The position numbers and the translations under genes were made by a program. Below the pieces are notes generated by a model. It was given only the letters and a program-made list of their open reading frames with translations. It was not told the DNA's origin and made no database searches. Positions 5,993 through 7,584 of a stretch of 7,584 nt of DNA are shown here, one piece after another. How positions within the stretch are numbered: position 1 is the stretch's first letter; each line of letters starts with the position of its first letter. The DNA is from Deltaproteobacteria bacterium. Its GTDB lineage: Bacteria; Desulfobacterota; B13-G15; RBG-16-54-18. The stretch lies in contig QMLM01000077.1 of NCBI GenBank assembly GCA_003646745.1, positions 1-7,584 of the forward strand, read 5' to 3'.

Positions 5993-7032
5993 GGGCCGAT
6001 TTCCTCTAAAGAGATCGCCTTACCCCCGGCCCGCATTGATACCTCTCCTGCTTCCAGCACCTTTAAGGTCCTAAGGGAATTCCGCCCGCTGGTAGGAGGC
6101 TCAATACCTTCGGCGATAGCCATAATAAAGTTGAGACATGAGGTCCTTAGGGGCTCTTCTGAGCCAAAATCGGTTATTTCCCTCTCGACGGATGATTGGA
6201 TAGGAATAAAGTTGGGGGTAGGAACTCCCTGCACCCGCTGTGTGGGTGGGGTTCCTAAATGATAGCGATAAAGAACAACCCGCCTCTTTTTGAACCTCCC
6301 CTCATAAAAGATCGCCCCTTTGCTGCCGACGATCACCAAAGAGGCAGTGCTTATGGGGTGAAACCAGCTGAGATGAATGGATACCGAAATATTATCCTCC
6401 ATCTCCAGGGAGGCCAAGGCGACGTCCTCAATTCCATCTTGGAGATAGGCGTGGGCCCGAAGGGAGACAGTACGCACCTCTTGCTTTATGAGGTAACGCA
6501 AAATCGACAGATCATGGGGGGCGGAGTTCCACCATACATTAGACTCACACCTGATCCTCCCTATCCCTAGTCTCTCCAGCAGGACATGGTAAATTTTCCC
6601 CATTTCCCCTCCATCGATCATCTCCTTTACCACTTGCAGGGCGGGGTCGTATAAGAAGGTCTCGTCTACAAAGAGGACCTTTCCTTTCTCGTCGGCTAGC
6701 TCAACGAGTTTCTTTCCTTCTTGATAGGACATGGCCATGGGTTTTTCAATAAAGATATGTTTTCCTGCTGTTAGGGCCTTTTTCGCGGGCTGATAATGAA
6801 GGCTTGGAGGGGTGACGATGACCACTCCATCCACTGCATCATCTTGGAAGATTCGTTCGATGTCAGCGGATGTCTCCAATGAGGGGAAAAGCCCTTTTGC
6901 ATCTTTTAGCGCCTCCTCATTGAGGTCGCAAAGTAGTTTGACCTCCACCTCTTCCAAAGTTGAAAAATTCCTGATGAGGTTTTTCCCCCAGTAACCTCCT
7001 CCCATGACCGCAAGTCTTATCTTATGACCCAT
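5989..7032 (-). CDS. Gfo/Idh/MocA-family sugar dehydrogenase
   Basis: A 347-residue NAD(P)-dependent oxidoreductase of the Gfo/Idh/MocA family. The Rossmann motif GGGYWGKN is at residues 11-18, an acidic residue ends the second strand (LLCDLNEE), VTPPSLHY follows, then the conserved EKPMAMSY (96-103, catalytic-type Lys) and WWNSAPHDLSIL (167-178, His-Asp pair). This subtype, with GYWGKN and APHDLS, is common in O-antigen and capsule clusters with WbpB/WlbA-like enzymes that oxidise UDP-sugars at C3, but the exact substrate cannot be assigned. The start is ATG at 7030-7032, one base after the preceding TAA, with AGGAG 7 nt upstream. An in-frame ATG at 7063-7065 would add 11 residues (MKGFSRERRSN) overlapping the upstream gene and is less likely. 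The gene is coupled at both ends, to a GT2 gene and a putative flippase, and probably modifies the sugar they handle. No aminotransferase partner is visible in the window. Confidence 0.9.
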   Translation of the reverse strand: MGHKIRLAVMGGGYWGKNLIRNFSTLEEVEVKLLCDLNEEALKDAKGLFPSLETSADIERIFQDDAVDGVVIVTPPSLHYQPAKKALTAGKHIFIEKPMAMSYQEGKKLVELADEKGKVLFVDETFLYDPALQVVKEMIDGGEMGKIYHVLLERLGIGRIRCESNVWWNSAPHDLSILRYLIKQEVRTVSLRAHAYLQDGIEDVALASLEMEDNISVSIHLSWFHPISTASLVIVGSKGAIFYEGRFKKRRVVLYRYHLGTPPTQRVQGVPTPNFIPIQSSVEREITDFGSEEPLRTSCLNFIMAIAEGIEPPTSGRNSLRTLKVLEAGEVSMRAGGKAISLEEIGP

Positions 7033-7033
7033 G

Positions 7034-7584
7034 TTAGATCTCCTTTCCCTTGAAAACCCCTTCATGCTGTGCTCGCAAAAATCTTCCCAGATTGAGGTAG
7101 ATAGTCCAACACAGCAGATTCAATATGCTTGCTAGCAGAAAGAAGGCGAGGCTGAGCTTGTCAGCAGATATTGCAAGGTAAAAGAGGCAGCCCAAAGAAG
7201 CTACCGACGTCAACAGACGAAGGTTCTTAAAACGTTCAAACCAACCGCGGACATCCCTAATGACGAATCTTATTGTTAACAACTCTCGGATTACCTCAAA
7301 AACCCTTCCGAGACCATAGTGTGAGGTCCCATGTTGTCTTCTACGGTCTTTAACGATGACTTCAGCTACTTCCTCCCCCTTTACCCCAAAAAGGGCAGGC
7401 AAAAAGCGGTGGAAACCATGGGGGATGGGAAATCCCCTTACCAGTGAGGCTTGATATCCCTTGAGCCCACACCCGGTATCGTGTATCTTCACCCCAGTGA
7501 TTTGGGAAATTATCCAATTAGCCACTTGTGAGGGGAGTACCCGCTGCCAATAGGCCTCTTGGCGTTTTCTCCGCCACCCACTCA
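7034..7584 (-). CDS. GT2 polyprenyl-phosphate sugar transferase with C-terminal helices, 5'-truncated by window
   Basis: The frame is open to the window edge, so the N-terminal catalytic half (VDDGS and DxD motifs) lies outside; 182 residues are visible. They begin SGWRRKRQEAYWQRVLPSQ and continue with VANWIISQITGVKIHDTGCG, LKGY and HGFHRFLPAL, the typical second half of a DPM1/ArnC-like GT2 enzyme. The other GT2 here (3278-4000) shares GWR, the SRIAN/SQVAN position, DTGC, LKAY/LKGY and HRFLP. A GTG at 7523-7525 is internal to the conserved region and is not the start. Unlike its relative, this protein ends with two predicted membrane helices (visible residues about 123-139 and 143-165), as in ArnC and GtrB. 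It precedes the dehydrogenase with one base between stop and start. Likely role: loading a sugar onto a membrane polyprenyl phosphate at the cytoplasmic face. Confidence 0.88.
   Translation of the reverse strand, partial: SGWRRKRQEAYWQRVLPSQVANWIISQITGVKIHDTGCGLKGYQASLVRGFPIPHGFHRFLPALFGVKGEEVAEVIVKDRRRQHGTSHYGLGRVFEVIRELLTIRFVIRDVRGWFERFKNLRLLTSVASLGCLFYLAISADKLSLAFFLLASILNLLCWTIYLNLGRFLRAQHEGVFKGKEI
7040..7044 (-). promoter_or_regulatory. Ribosome binding site deciding the dehydrogenase start
   Basis: AGGAG on the - strand lies 7 nt before the ATG at 7030-7032. It favours this start over the in-frame ATG 33 nt upstream. The site is inside the last codons of the GT2 gene, whose TAA is one base before the ATG. 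Confidence 0.7.

Noticed and set aside
6259..6570. Open frame on the + strand opposite the dehydrogenase.
   Set aside because: Antisense shadow of a strongly conserved gene; no motifs.
7033..7065. Longer N-terminus for the dehydrogenase from the ATG at 7063-7065.
   Set aside because: It adds 11 residues before the usual start, overlaps the upstream gene, and AGGAG is correctly spaced only for the ATG at 7030-7032.
1..7584. Search for CRISPR repeats, tRNA or rRNA genes, insertion-sequence ends and attachment sites.
   Set aside because: No regularly spaced repeats, no structured RNA signatures and no transposase or integrase-like coding sequence were seen on either strand.

Overview
The window looks like chromosomal DNA of a Gram-negative bacterium, most likely of the Desulfobacterota (former Deltaproteobacteria) or a related group. 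This is inferred from three things: a 7TM-HD phosphohydrolase gene next to ybeY, envelope genes of the ArnC/ArnT/LAB_N type, and a middling GC content with many AGG/GGG-rich codons. No RNA genes, insertion sequences, CRISPR arrays or attachment sites were seen.

Layout. On the + strand, at the left edge, is the 3' end of a PgpH-like HD phosphohydrolase (1-345). It overlaps a complete ybeY (215-676) by 131 nt. Everything else is on the - strand and is transcribed toward ybeY. Reading from the right edge in that direction, the first block is a GT2 polyprenyl-phosphate sugar transferase truncated by the window (7034-7584), a Gfo/Idh/MocA sugar dehydrogenase (5989-7032), a UPF0104/LPG-synthase-TM type membrane protein (5048-5992) and a short-anchored calcineurin-like phosphoesterase (4084-4974). 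The first three are translationally coupled: a TAA-C-ATG junction, then an ATGA overlap. A near-consensus sigma70-type promoter (TTGAAA, 17 nt, TATAAT) at 4038-4066 then starts a second block: a DPM1/ArnC-like GT2 enzyme (3278-4000), an 89-residue LAB_N membrane protein (3012-3281, GTGA overlap) and an ArnT/PMT-like membrane glycosyltransferase fused to a second calcineurin-like phosphoesterase domain (1080-3005).

The fusion gene is broken. Its frame stops at 1080-1082, part way through the phosphoesterase domain. The missing half, with the MHLP and GHIH metal-binding motifs, continues in a second frame (about 828-1079). The last part returns to the original frame after a 7-nt C/G tract at 828-834. 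One extra base near 1082 and one missing base at the tract would restore a single protein. The neighbouring phosphoesterase supports this reconstruction, with the same residue spacing across the first lesion.

How the genes may work together (inference). The GT2 enzymes would load sugars onto a polyprenyl phosphate at the cytoplasmic face, the dehydrogenase would help make a modified sugar nucleotide, and small membrane proteins (LAB_N, UPF0104) would assist flipping or membrane handling. The ArnT-like enzyme would then transfer the sugar to an envelope acceptor on the periplasmic side. The unusual element is a pair of related periplasmic-facing phosphoesterases, one free and one fused to the transferase. 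Both lack the usual histidine of the first metal motif (DxH is DNR or DNK). This pairing is the best candidate in the window for an uncharacterised envelope-modification module.
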